64,000 nt of DNA from Symsagittifera roscoffensis (GCF_963678635.1 NC_087071.1:35391680-35455679), one strand, 5' to 3'; positions 19,987 through 31,605 are shown, counted from the stretch's first letter. The notes: generated by a model not told the origin, from the sequence alone. Program-made: numbers and translations.

Positions 19987-20065
19987 GTAAGTATGAATTC
20001 AATGAATATTACTAACTAATTAAAATATTAAAAAACTCACCATTCTTTATTCATGTTTTCTTTAG
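19987..20065 (+). other. Candidate 79-base intron in retroelement 3' UTR
   Basis: A consensus donor CAG|GTAAGTATG begins three bases after the last stop codon. Inside is TACTAAC (a perfect branch-point word), then a T-rich stretch and TTTAG (AG at 20064-20065), with a second AG at 20072-20073. A second TACTAAC at about 20332 is followed by a T-rich tract and CACAG at about 20366. Retroelements normally cannot keep constitutive introns on the genomic strand, so this would have to be optional splicing. Confidence 0.5.
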
Positions 20066-20073
20066 ATTTTTAG

Positions 20074-21437
20074 CCTTCATCCTAGATCATCTGAAAAATT
20101 CACAAAAGAAAAATAAAAAATAGCAAACTTCTTCAAAACTGTTAAAAACCCTATTAAACTTGTGCACCAACAATTAAATAAATATAATACCAATGCAGTA
20201 AATTAATTTATAAAATTTTCCCCCAAAAGCAGTAAATCTAATTATGATGAAAATTTGTATCTTAAAATTCCCCCATAACTAGCAGTAAATTTCCAAATTC
20301 TATGCAGTAAATTAATAAAATGCAATTGCAGTACTAACCTTTTGATATTTTCATTTATTCGCACAGAAATTCTATCCACACTCGCACAGCTCGCCCACGA
20401 AGAATTGTTTAAAATAATGAATTTCAGTTTCAAGTTTTCACACTCAACAACTCTAACATATAATAACATGTTTCAAACTTTCCTTTAACCCGGTTGGAAA
20501 GGAATCATATACTAAACAAAACTAACCAACGCAGCTTACTAAATACCACAAATCATAGAACAACAGCATGACTAAGAAAAGGAAACCAACGGTACCCAAA
20601 CCGGATTAACCCAGTTTAAAACTGGATAATTTATTCTTTTGAAGACTATTACAAAGTCTTAGAAAGAAATAATAAAACACAAAAAAGTCGAAAGACAAAC
20701 CCATACCACAAACAATTTGCTTTTTAGAAAAAGTACATAACCAACAAGACATAAGTAAAACCACAACAAACCCAACATAAAACGTTGTCACATAACAGGA
20801 CCCCTCACAAACACCGCATGAAATTATACTCCCACACCTGGCCTAACCCACCAGGAAAGGACGTCCTGAGCATGCTCTATAGCCGGCCTAACCCACCGCG
20901 CTACATCCACGCTTTGTGACCACACCTTTATTTTTAATAAGAGCTACTCAAGGGTGAGTAACTCTTCAAAATAACCGAACTAAAACAAAAAGCTTTTGTG
21001 GAAACAACTAACTAAAATCATTATTAAAAAATACTAAACTAATAAAAGTTTTATAAAATGTAAAATCACATGATGCAATATATAGATCAGAATACAACAC
21101 CAAGGACGAACATCAAAAGACAAGACGACCTCACTACACTCGAGAGAGAATGACCAACTACAATCGATATGCCGCTCACAATCACAACTCAAAGGATTTA
21201 GAGTACGACTTGACTTCGCAGAAAAGGACTTCATTGAACTAGACCAATGACCACCTCGATGTTCAAGTATACGTACAGATCCGAGTAACCAGGCATCCCC
21301 TCCACGCACAATCTCCACGCCATTCCCAAGCTAGATCAAACACAAAAGAAGTTCTCTCCGAAGAACAGAAAAACCTGACATAGCCAACCATTCTGAAATC
21401 AGAATTGATGCTGTTGCAGAGACTCAATCGTTGTCAC
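20074..21437 (+). other. Retroelement 3' untranslated region
   Basis: No long frame. GCAGTAAAT occurs at least four times between 20190 and 20310. The palindrome CCAGTTTAAAACTGG lies near 20610, and GGCCTAACCCACC occurs twice at about 20840-20900. These could be structured RNA elements (nuclear export or packaging), but that is inference. Confidence 0.5.
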
Positions 21438-21456
21438 GAGAAGAAGCGGAAGAAAA
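21438..21456 (+). other. Polypurine tract candidate
   Basis: GAGAAGAAGCGGAAGAAAA is the only long purine run near the 3' end. It lies just before TTA-TGATG. In an LTR element the plus-strand primer must abut the 3' LTR, so this would place the true LTR start at about 21460 (TG) instead of 21604. Confidence 0.45.
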
Positions 21457-21459
21457 TTA

Positions 21460-21603
21460 TGATGTTCACCAAATACCAACGTCCATCATCCATCCTTGAA
21501 CTACAGAAGAACTGTTCTAAAAAACTCTGTAAAACCCGGATGGGTGGAACCTGATCTAAACTATATTTTATGATTGGATAAATTAAATGTTTTACCAATG
21601 TAA
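21460..21603 (+). promoter_or_regulatory. Putative U3 promoter present only in the 3' LTR
   Basis: If the LTR runs from TG at 21460 to CA at 21952 (493 bp, canonical TG...CA), this 144-bp segment is U3. It holds a TATA-like tatatttta at 21562-21570, about 35 bases before the block shared with the 5' LTR. That is where transcription, and hence R, would start. The segment is absent upstream of 3175. Confidence 0.4.
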
Positions 21604-21952
21604 AGTATTTAATATTAACCAATCATGATCCATCTAACTAACAACCCACTTATTTGTAAGTGCTGAAGTTACTTGTAATTTCAGCACCAGAGAGATTTGA
21701 ATTTAACTTAGAAATTAGTTGGACTCTCCCGAGCACTTCAGCAGCCGCAATAAACCAGTATACCCTAGATCTATTGAGCCTAGCAGAGACTAGTTAAACA
21801 ACCTGAGACTAGATAGTATAAGAGTAAGATTAGGATCGGTATTAGACTAAGAAGTTGCACGAATCTATCCGGCCGAAAATAAGATAGCGTGACGAGCAGA
21901 CGGTGTACCCTATCCGAAATTACTCTATGAGTTACACCTCGGTCCTAACTCA
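21604..21952 (+). repeat. 3' LTR, block shared with 5' LTR
   Basis: Same 347 bases (plus CA) as 3175-3523 with no difference seen by eye. AATAAA at 21749-21754 is the likely polyadenylation signal for element transcripts. Confidence 0.9.
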
Positions 21953-24900
21953 AATTTTTTGTGTTAATGATTTAACTTCGTCAATATTCGAGTTTTTGCG
22001 TGAACTTTTATGCTATTTCATACCACGCCTTATTTTCCGTTTCCCTGTCATTCACCTTTTTTCTAAGCCTGTTTCCTCCTGGGTAAGACTTGGAAGGGGC
22101 TCTTGAGAAGATATTCCTCTAGCTTTTTGTGCAATGGGTTATAAGCTGTTTTAACTTCACCTGCCGTTGGTTCGTGTCTGCTCTATTACTTGTACTTCCT
22201 GCTTTTCATCTGCTGAGTGAAAAGTGTGGAGGCAATATACTTGGCTGACTTGACGACAAATAACCCAATAATAGTCAAAAGAAGCTTCCACGGGTAAAAT
22301 AAAGCTTAGAGACGACCATTTGAAATTAGTTTTGGGCGCGGAAACAACAATATCATCTTTAAGTGATACTATTTCAAGACATGAAATTGTCAGAAGTATG
22401 AAAACAGTTTTGGAAATCAAAAAACTCATACTTAGTTATAAGGATCAACAACATGGAGCAACTTTTGTTAGAAATAGCAAGGCCAAATTTTGTTGATTAA
22501 TTCTTCTTCAAATAAAAGCTGAGTACTAATCACTAACAGAGACTCAATCAAGCTGAAAACCTTCATACTTTTTGATTACTCCAAGCCAACTTCTAAAGCT
22601 ATATATCAAAAAGAATAGCCGGTTGATGTGCAAGTAGCACAGAAAGTTCCGCACACAATGAATAAAAATCTATTTTTTTTTCGCAATTTGTGATGTTTTT
22701 TGTTCATTCGGCTATGAGCTGACTTCCACGAGAACCTATAAAACAGGTATATGCAACAAAAGATACAATACGCTTATTTGTCGACAATTTTTAACGAAAA
22801 AAATATGTATCTAAAGTTAATCAAAAACAATTTTCTATTTACTTCGAAGTTTCTGGAGAATTTTTCGTTTTTAATTTTCATTTTTCGTTTCAAAAAATGG
22901 CGTTATAAGGCTAAATTCATTTGAAGTTCGAATACTCATCAAGCATTTCAACCATATACGTATATATACATATAACTGATCCACTTGAAATATTTTCGAA
23001 ATAATTTTTTCGAAAATGCTTTTTCCCAAATACTAAAAAGTAACAAAAAATGACTTCTGCCAATTAAAAGGAAAATCTGAACATTAAACGATTGCATGGA
23101 CTTGTTTGTTCAAAAAATTGACTTGTTCGAGAATTGCTGTCACTTAGACAATTTGGTAACTGGGAGAAACGAAGAACAGTAGATGCAAGGAAATCGCTCA
23201 AGACATAAATGAATGAATAAAGAATCACTATATTACAGTTACACACTACCAGAATACAAAAACAAAACTGCTCGTATCAGGGCGAAGCCCTGATTGTTCC
23301 GACTGCCTATTAAGGTTTATGAAGCAGTAAAAATTTTTCAGAAAAATAAACGTAATAAAACGTAATGAAACTTTTTGTTTTTAAATTTGAATTTTTTTTA
23401 AATAAAAATCACCCCCCCCCTCACGCCATATAAATTTCAAAAGGATAGATTTCACTACTTGTAACAAATCGATTATGACAAATAGGCTTCGTTAAACCAA
23501 TTTGGAACGATTTCTAAGACGGATTAACTCTCCGCTTACGCGTTAATAGCGCGAAACATCTCGCGCAACTTTAAGAAAAATGATCACAGGTGAAATATCT
23601 TTTCAAATTTGAGCTCAAGACAACAAAATTTTTCTTATGATATAAAAATTCCGTCAAAAATGGCTAGTTAAAAAGTCGAAATTTCTCTGCAGAAAAAAAA
23701 CACACCCCGAGCACAAATATTCCGTTACTTTCGTATCGAAAGTCGGAACAATAAAAAAAATCATTTGATATGGCTAAATTGCTACAGGTTTTCATAAATG
23801 GAAAACCGCAAAGCTCACTTGTAGATTTTCCAAAATATTTTTTAATGGTTTGTCGGTCAATGAATTAATTGACTAACAACAGTAAATTACTTTTTGCTGC
23901 AGACAATACAGTCTTTGAAACTGGTGAAAAATGCCTAAAATTAGCTTCAAGCAATGATAAGTGAGACCAACAATTGGCTGTATCAAAACAAACTTACACT
24001 AAATGGCGAAAAAAATCAAACTAAATAATTTGGAAAAAATATTTGCCTGGTTAAATCCGGTATTTCAGTGAAAAATAGGAACATGGGAAAAGTTCAAACC
24101 TCTATATTTTCTACGTTTTTTTTAGTAAAACTTCATTTTCTTGCTGATTTAGAAAAAACAACAACCAAAATGATCCAACTTCATAGAAAACACAATGAAA
24201 AGATGAAATTAACCGAAAATGGCACAACTGGTCGAAATTTAATACACTTATATTCAACCGGTCTTTCAATTCGGGATGTTTTTGTTCGCCAACACAGACA
24301 TAATATCAATCGTGCCACTTGAAGCTAAAATGAAATCAAAAACCAGAATTCTTTTGTTGGAAAGAATACAGAACCAATAAGGGAACGCAAACAAAATCTT
24401 CACTTTTCCTAACAATGGAGCTGTTCGAGTACAAAATTCTGAAACTAATAACAAAATACATTAGAAAGGAATGGAACAGCGAACGAAGTGTACATGAATT
24501 TTCTCTAGTTTAGCCGAACCACAAATCAAAACCTAACCTTGAATAAACGCCAAAATCACAAGAAATTTTTTAATTTAAAAATTTAAGCAAACGTTTAACC
24601 TAGTTCTGAAAATTTTTCCAACTCAGCCAGTGTTCGCCAAAATCGCTACAAAAATCAAACAAAAATTTAGACCGCAAATTTCTAGAAAAGTATATTTTGT
24701 ATAATAGCGTATGGTTACAGATTTCATCTAGATTGAAAAGTTCGAAGAAGATAGTATAGAGCTAACTGATTGCTGGTAGCATTACTCATAGCTGAAAAAC
24801 GTCAGAAAGTGTTTTCTTTTAGATTTTGAATTGAGTTGCAAATTTCAACAATCAAGTACTCCAGAGCTCTTTCATTAAATCGACCCAAACTTCGTTTTGA

Positions 24901-25419
24901 AACACTTTAAGTGTTTTCAAGTAACAACAAGGACAGCTGGTTGCTGTGCAACTAACAAACAACCACATTCACAAAACATAGCCAACAGACAGAAGGCAAA
25001 GAGTCAATGAACGCAAATACTTTGATAAAAAACACCGACTTGATTTTTGAAAAAAATCTCAATTTTCGAATTTCTAAGAACAAAATAGATAACCTTAATG
25101 CTCTTTGAAATTTTAGAACATTTTATTATTGACACGTTTTTGATTAAAATAATTGAATTCGGGAAAATTGGATCAATACAAACATTATTTTATTGCGCTG
25201 GGAAACCTGATATTAAAAATTCAGTTTCAAAATAAGTCGATCACATTTTTCGCGATCTTTACATTTGTGCTGCTCGATAGTGAATTTGACAAAAGGCAAT
25301 AAACTGAAATTAGAAGAAAACAAAAGTAAAACAACGAAAAAATGAGCTTGAACAAATTTTAGGACTATCATTACGAGTCCAAACTGTGCATTCTCTGCAT
25401 TGTAAGCGGAATCCGCAAC
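21953..25419. other. Mostly noncoding AT-rich interval
   Basis: Contains the inverted dispersed repeat copy at 23450-23765. A minus-strand open stretch from about 22429 down to 22160 begins with an ATG and a hydrophobic leader and could be an isolated exon, but nothing around it confirms this. The rest shows no supported gene. Confidence 0.4.
23450..23765 (-). repeat. Dispersed repeat, copy B (inverted)
   Basis: Reverse-complement homologue of 2300-2660, with the order of shared words preserved. Similarity is obvious but diverged, so this is an old repeat family that predates the retroelement insertion. Confidence 0.65.
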
Positions 25420-25740
25420 AGGCCAAAATCAGTTTTGTCAGGTAATCCGCAACATTGCTACTTTTCTTTGATCTTCTATGCTGTTTTGGATTCCACAAAC
25501 AAAAACCTAAATCATTGTACCGCTCAAAATCGCTCCAAAAATATGCGAATTTGCGGAATCCGCAACAGTATTTGTGGAATCCAGAACAGTTTGTGGAATC
25601 CACAAACAAATGATAGAACATTTGTATCGTTAAATTGAGCTGTTGCGAAATTCGCAACTATAAGTGGAATCCGCAAATTGTAAGTGGAATCCGCAAATTG
25701 TAAGTGGAATCCGCACATTGTAAGTGAAATCCGCATTTTT
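25420..25740 (+). repeat. Minisatellite built on (t)ggaatccgcaa
   Basis: Repeated ggaatccgcaa/ggaatccacaa words. Between 25660 and 25735 there are four tandem ~20-base units (taagtggaatccgcaaattg). The array ends with an inverted copy (tttgcggattcc), so it can fold back. Related ggattccacaga and gcggaatc words appear in the dispersed repeats at 30.6-33.6 kb. Confidence 0.75.
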
Positions 25741-25849
25741 TTTGCGGATTCCCTTTACATATATGTGTATATGTTGTAACGTTTTAATTTATATCTTTTA
25801 TTTACTACAGGAACCGACAACGGTTCACCAACAATACATGACGACGTGT

Positions 25850-26040
25850 ACTAGTTTCAATTCGATCTCAACTTCGATCCGACCAACTTCGTCACCAACT
25901 TCGATCCCAATGCCTGTAACCAAATTTTGATCCCGATTCCTGTAACCAAGCTTCGACCCCGATTCCTGTAACCAAATTTTGATCCCGATTCTTGTAACCC
26001 AACTTCGATCCCAATTTCTGCCGACAATCTCAATTCCTGC
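25850..26040 (+). repeat. Minisatellite, ~27-base units
   Basis: About six imperfect copies of a unit like cttcgatcccgattcctgta plus accaa, alternating with attttgatcccgattcctgt plus aacca. The minus-strand open frames here are products of the repeat, not a gene. Confidence 0.8.
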
Positions 26041-26449
26041 AAAAGGAACAGATTGAACAAACTTATGAAGAAAACTCACATTTAAATTAATCAAGTGTTT
26101 TCAAATATAGTTAATGCGTTTTCAATAATTAAGGTGTTTTCAAATATAGTTTGATAATGCAAAACTTTCGGGAGCATGTTTTTGTTTGTGTTTTTGCAAT
26201 TGATCACTTATTTCAGCTGTAGATGTTCAAGTTTTAGTAATCTTTTTATCTAAAACGGATTTACTCAAATTAGTTTTTCTTAATAGATAATTTACTTCTA
26301 TGAGCAAATTACACCAAATAGATAGTTTACTCTTCACTTATTTTTCAGACCATAACACATACTGGATACAGTAAAAAGAATACGGCAATTTACGGTATGT
26401 TTAAAGAGATTAAATAACAACATACAGTCGTAAGAAAACAGTCATGACA

Positions 26450-27255
26450 ACGAACAGTATAAACAGTTCAAGTTGTTCATTCCAAGTCATAAAAAAAATC
26501 CTGGGCAGACTCCGCAATATTATGTCTAAATACTTCTCGGTAGTTATCCTCGACGGCATATCTACCACGGCATGCATTTATATGGCATCGGATTGTGCTC
26601 GTGAGGAAATCTCAGTGTTCGTTGGAGTTGAGAGATTTGATCAGAGTGTCTAGATCACGTTCGTTTCTTGCTTGCAACAAATCCCATTTTGCCCCAGCAC
26701 AGAAACCCAAGATTGATGGCATCCAAGAAGTCCTGAGGTTTTACTGCCCAAAAATTTAGCAGCACACTGTGTGGATGATAAACCAATGGCCTTTCTGGTT
26801 ACTGGTGTTTGCCCTGTTTTTTTACTCATCAAGCCAACGCATCTTTTTATTGTCGAAAATGTTGCAAAAATTTGGCCAATTTCGTGAGTAATATCACTCA
26901 GATCGCAGCTAAATTTGTTCTAAAACGAAGCACAAGAGTATAAAACACTAATCATATTTGTTTTTGAAAAAAACAACGAAATTGAAATAAACAGCCACAT
27001 ACCAAACAATCTTCTTCAGCAAGCTCCGCCAATACTAAATCATATTTGTTTTTGAAAAAACAACGAAATTGAAATAAACAGCCACATACCAAACAATCTT
27101 CTTCAGCAAGCTCCGCCAATACAGAAGGCATTCTCAGGGTGACAACCGAATGTTCGATGGAACTAATTGCAGCAAATGCTCGTTTCTTCGAATAATCGAA
27201 TTTCAAATAATCAACCCAAAACTTTTCTCCGGCGCGCAAGATAGTCGATCCTAGC
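26450..27255 (-). pseudogene. Exon-like segments of an unidentified gene
   Basis: On the minus strand an exon-like segment begins after TTTTAG near 27255 and reads through a Lys/Phe-rich stretch to a donor (TTG|GTATGT) near 27110. The donor region is duplicated. A second segment follows TTCGTTTTAG near 26930 and reads on to about 26640. A different frame then continues (WDLLQAR...) to about 26470, requiring a one-base shift and containing a stop. The product has Ser/Thr/Lys-rich text with scattered Cys and is not recognised. Splice signals support a real gene origin; the frame change suggests decay. Confidence 0.35.
26955..27125. repeat. 88-bp tandem duplication
   Basis: Two nearly identical ~88-base copies (catatttgtttttgaaaaaa through caagctccgccaatac). 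They duplicate an exon end together with its GTATGT donor on the minus strand. Confidence 0.85.
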
Positions 27256-27360
27256 TAAAATCACAAAATAGAATACGGTGTACAAATAAAATACGGTAAA
27301 TTTACCTAGCTAAAATCACCAAATAGAATACGGTATATAAAACGAATACGGTAAATTAAA
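27240..27360. repeat. Two-copy direct repeat with AATACGGTA motifs
   Basis: cctagctaaaatcac-(a/c)aaatagaatacggt occurs twice within 120 bases. The aatacgg(t/c)a word also recurs near 26380. Confidence 0.65.
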
Positions 27361-27499
27361 TACCGATGAAAATAAGAATCAGTTGCATCCGAAAATGCAA
27401 TTTTCAGGATACCAGATGAAAACCATGACCATACAGAGTATAAGAATAGTTGGATGTGATTATTTAGTAGATTAGTTTTACTTTTGATTAGTTACTAGA

Positions 27500-28222
27500 T
27501 AAATTCATATGTATTACACTGTTGATGCATGGAGCAAACTTCAAGGGAATGTCACTTTCTGGCAACTCAAAATAATCAAGGCGACTCAAAATATCTTCCT
27601 GGGGTTTTTCCTCCTTGTTTGTTTTTTTTTGGCCTTGGGCTTTGAGGGTTTTTGTTCGGGTCTAGATTTCTCAGCATCCGTAATCATGAATTTCATGAAA
27701 TCGTCTGGCGTTTCCATGACTCGCCTTGTGACTCGTTTCTCAACTCGGAGTACCTAACGTATAAATTGCCACTGCATGATGGTCCATTGCCCGCAGTATC
27801 CTGAGGTTTGTCGACCAAACGAACGGATCACTGGGACACGAAAGGGTCGTTGATGATGACAATCCCTTTTTTGGCACTTCCAGCATGTTCAAAAAAGACC
27901 ATCGAGTCCCTCTGCAGCCGTCTGGGGTTGAACTATATTTTATCTTTTTTCGAATTCCGCCTTCTGCTGATGACACAAGTATCATTGTGTTCGTGAATTT
28001 TCTTATATTCCATGCTGTTGCGTTTTCTTTTCTGTCTTCTGAGACACTAAAAATTGCACTTTCTGGCCAATTAGACCATTTAATCTTTACGCACCAATCG
28101 CTGATTAATGATAAAATTACAGCAATTTCCCAGATGGAATTGATGGCATCGAAAACTTGTACTTTTACTTTTACTCGAAAAATTTTCCCTGATAATGACG
28201 GCTTTACTGATAAGAACTGCAC
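27500..28222 (-). pseudogene. Decayed gene fragment, possible Tudor-like fold
   Basis: Minus-strand frame from about 28222 to 27740 encodes a Val/Ile-rich segment with WEIAVI...VKIKWSNWP spacing, reminiscent of Tudor/Agenet-type beta barrels, then a Gly/Arg/Trp-containing stretch. Below 27740 the text continues in other frames with a Lys-rich block (KPKAKKKQ) and then DILSRLDYFELPESD, so at least two frame changes are needed. The frame begins at a GTG, not an ATG, so its 5' end is missing. Domain identity is weak inference. Confidence 0.35.
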
Positions 28223-28399
28223 TGTCTAGTTCCACTTATCAGTTCAGTGTCAATTAGCCGTCTTATCTTTAGGGAGTGCTGATAAGCGATGGGAGCTTGC
28301 CACTAAATTGGATTCAGTTCAACCTCATCTTGTGCTCAATATTAGATTCATCTCTCATTTTCATCCCAATCTAGTAAAAAATTTACGGACTCAAAGTAA

Positions 28400-30334
28400 A
28401 TGTCCAACGCCGAAAACTCATGTTTAGTGCCTTCCAGTTCTCCATCACCATTTGCAGTGCTTTCTAACATCCCTGTGCCTCTGTCACCACTCGCAGCTCC
28501 AGAGACGACATCATTTGCTCCTCCGACACCGTTAAACCTTTGCGAGCACCCCCGCGACCTTTTGTCTCGCCAATTCCGCCGACATATGGGCAACCACATA
28601 CCCCTCTGAGACATGTCCATTGAGGCCCCACGATGGTACATCAGTGCCAGCCTCAGCAGTATCAGCCATATCCAGCCTACCTGGATTTCTTTATGTCCGC
28701 ATCACCGTATCCGAATTCTCCATGGCCATCGGTTTTTCCACACTATCGTGAAGTCGAAAGACAACCGCATGACCATGAGAGGCGAACCTACACTCCCACG
28801 AACCTACACCATGAGAGGCGAACCTACACTCCCCGAGCCCATGACCCCACAAAATTACAAGACCACATGAACGACGAGCCTTCAGAAAGCAACAAAAGGG
28901 ATCATGCAGAGCCATATAATGTAGGCGAAACTGTGAGTTGAAGAAACAACTTCACATTACACAAGCCTAAAGGTTTTGGTAAACTAAATGTTGAAACTAA
29001 ATCATATTCAATTTTAGCAAACTGGAAAAGCCTCCCGAGCAGAAAACCCGATAATAAACAAGACTCTCAAAGAAGTCATTTTACAGAATGTCCAGAAGTC
29101 GAATGACTACGCCGAAAAAAAAAACGAAACTTTGACCCACAAAGAACAATTGACCTTGTTCAGGGCCCTTGTCACGTTTCTGTTCAGGGATGCTCGAGAA
29201 AATGATCATCAACTCCACGGTACATGCTGTAGTCCAGGCGATTGTCAACATAGAGGGGAAAAAAAGACGATACCATGGAGCTGAGCATAGAACCAGCAGC
29301 CTGTAAGTGTCTTTTTAAATCCAAAACACTGATTTGATAAAAAAACACTGATGACTCGATTTGGTGACTCAATTTTATAGTGTCAACTTCTCGCGTCTCC
29401 CACAGAATTCCAGTCTGGCTAGTACAGGTATGAAAATGTACTATACAGAGGCCAGAACTCATTTAAAGAGGAGCAATATGAGCTATAATGTTCAGCGGGC
29501 TTTTCGCGACACAAAAAACATGGTGACGACTCGACTGTTTTTCGTCAATTCATTTGGGAACGCGGTGTTCCGGGTTGCTCGACTATTTGATCAGTTCAAA
29601 CGCCAGGTAGATCAATCGATATAAAATTTCAATGTCTTCCAAAGGAACTTATTTATCAAAATTGAAACCGTTGTAGAATCACATGTAAAAATTTCGTTTT
29701 TATAGATTAGCATCATAAAACTGGAAAAGCCGAAGCGCTGTCTCGCACGTAAGGTTGCGAAGCTTATGCCTTTGTCCACCAGCCCTAAGTTCAAGATGGA
29801 AAAACTGAAAAGGCAAGCTTCGGAAATTCACCAGAAACCGGACGGATACATCTACGAAGAGGTTCCGCTAGCAGTGCGATCCCGACAAGATTCTCAACGT
29901 TACATTCGCCAGGTGCAGCGCGCACAGATCTTTGCTCAGCAAATGACGACTTCCCATGAGCTGTCAAGTAAAGTTACAAACTTTTACTCAAAGCAAAAGT
30001 GGGCAACCCATGACCTGAAGAAGGTGGTTGATCATGTGGCGAAGCTGCTCAATGATGGATCAAAGAGAAAGTTTCAGCCGCTTGAGAAAACCACAAGCCT
30101 GAAACATACCGCCAACGACATTGAGAGCTTTCCATATGAGGCCCAGGAAGAGTTGAAGAGTCACGCCAACCAGAAAAAAAACACGACAATATGAAGATGG
30201 TAGAAGTTATAGTTTCCAGCATAGGTTAAAAAATGGTCATCCTAAAAGCCAGGAGAGACCTTGCACCTTTCGAGCAACTGCGCTTTGACTATGGAGACAA
30301 AGTTGCTCAAGCGTTGTTTGACGACAGCAGTTAA
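28400..30334 (+). pseudogene. Multi-exon gene remnant with SET-like C-terminus
   Basis: The first exon-like frame (Pro/Ser-rich, His/Arg-rich) ends at a phase-0 donor GTGAGT (28932) with acceptor TTTTAG at about 29026. Further introns are suggested at about 29311-29381 (GTAAGT..TATAG) and 29607-29705 (GTAGAT..TATAG); the last join keeps the frame into a Lys-rich exon (29706-30194). A frame change is needed near 29190. At the 3' end, 30232-30334 reads ILKARRDLAPFEQLRFDYGD, like the end of a SET methyltransferase domain. The preceding frame holds a SHANQ segment where SET proteins have NHS..PN, but a stop and a frame change lie between. This is seen directly; the SET reading is inference. The gene is probably inactivated. 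Confidence 0.4.
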
Positions 30335-30639
30335 ATTGATTGTGGGTCTTCTACAAATTTTTAAACTCGTTTTGTTCCGTGGAATGTTTTGTCAGTTTTT
30401 GAATCAATTTACAATTTATAAGAGTGCTTTGTGTTCATGATTTTATATTTTAAACCTGTTCTAATTTATGTTCAAATTTACTAATAAAATTTTCTAATAA
30501 TAAAACCTAAATATATACAACTGTGTGCATTTACTAAGAAAATGAGAAAATAACGTGATTAGTACGAGTTAACATTAAAAAGTGAATGACTGAACTAAAC
30601 TGAAAAATCAAAGTAGCCGATTTTAATCAAATGTTTAAA

Positions 30640-30895
30640 ATCTAAAAGGGTACATCCACGAATTTTGTTAAGTATTGGTCTAAGATTTGTTCGTGGATTC
30701 CACAGACAATGGTTAAGTATTTGTCCGCAATTTCCGCATTCGTTGTTCTAGCTAGCCATAGTTCAAGCTGGTTAGTGCTAGATATCTCACTTAAAATCTG
30801 CGGAATCAGCTAATAGTTTGTGGAATCAAAAAAATCAAACAGTCGCGCGCTAATACAAATTTATTAGTAAATACGTGAGATCATAAAAACTCACT
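30640..30895 (+). repeat. Dispersed repeat R1, copy 1
   Basis: Begins tctaaaagggtacatccacg and carries aagatttgttcgtggattcc and acagacaatggttaagtatt; ends around tacgtgagatcat. Homologous to 33311-33570, with partial copies at 33109-33235 and about 32712-32755. Confidence 0.8.
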
Positions 30896-30950
30896 GTCGG
30901 CCAAAAAATCGTCCGGTGGGAGACTTCCGCGATGTCTAAATGTACACCGA

Positions 30951-31605
30951 TTACGCTAGGGGAATGAGGAAATCAGAAGGTGACCAGCACAAGAAAGCAG
31001 GCAGTCTGATTGTAGATCTGGGCTGGGTGGCAACAGGATGCGTTTCCTCTTGTATGCTGTCCAGCAATATTGGGTCTAGAGCGGATCCGAAGGATGATGG
31101 TCCAGGAAAACTGCTGTCTTGAGACGATATCTGAGGGTTATCCGGAATGACGATAACTTCTGTCGACGAATATGTGGTCGTTTGTATGAGCGTCGGGTTT
31201 CCGCCAGTCAACTTCCCACTGGTCAACTTTTTCTGAGGGTTGGCTCTGGTTGACTTCTGGGGAGGCAATGATTTCCTCTTTCCGGCTAAAATATGAACAT
31301 TTTCCAAAGTGACTATGTGGTTCGAAGAATCAACAATCGCCTCTTGAAATGGATTAAAATACGATTCTCCAATACATTAAAAAAAGATTACCTCCAGTAG
31401 TGGCCAATTTCGCTTGAGTAGGCCGTTTCCGATTAGAGATTGTCAGTGGGATGTCCGAGTCTGAGGAAAATATTGGAGTTGCTCGACTTCCATGGGTAGT
31501 TTTTGCCAGTGGGATGTCCGAGTCTGAGGAGAAGATTGGGGTTGCTCGACTTCCTTGGATAATCTTTGCCAGTGGGATGTCCGAGTCCGAGGAGGAGTCC
31601 ATCAC
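30951..31605 (-). pseudogene. C-terminal tail of a decayed Ty3/gypsy-type Pol
   Basis: Minus-strand frames give a Ser/Asp repeat region (SDSDIPLAK) at 31354-31605 and then a Pro/Lys/Thr-rich tail ending near 30951. They lie downstream, in the minus direction, of the integrase zinc-domain fragment at 31745-32406, where a Pol tail is expected. The integrase core is missing between them. Assignment rests on position and composition. Confidence 0.4.
31445..31600. repeat. 63-bp tandem repeat, ~2.5 copies
   Basis: Copies of a unit starting gccagtgggatgtccgagtc follow each other. On the minus strand it encodes a 21-residue unit containing SSDSDIPLAK and GSRATPIF. Unit length is a multiple of three, as if it expanded within coding sequence. 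Confidence 0.8.

Larger units (their letters stand above)
3175..21952 (+). mobile_element. Ty3/gypsy env-bearing LTR retroelement (ERV-like), 18.8 kb
   Basis: Long direct repeats at both ends, a primer-binding-site-like sequence just inside the left repeat, one gag-protease-RT-RNaseH-integrase frame, and a downstream signal-peptide/transmembrane glycoprotein define a retrovirus-like Ty3/gypsy element. The 18.8-kb size is far above the usual 5-10 kb. The excess comes from a 1.7-kb leader, a long disordered gag, four extra frames around env, and about 1.5 kb of 3' untranslated DNA. The coding strand is strikingly A-rich. The shared parts of the two LTRs look identical and no long frame is broken, which suggests a very recent insertion, possibly still active. 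RT and integrase order is the Ty3/gypsy one (RNase H before integrase). Confidence 0.93.

Noticed and set aside
25310-26094. Several frames on both strands around 25.3-26.1 kb
   Set aside because: They follow the minisatellite units and carry no domain or splice context.
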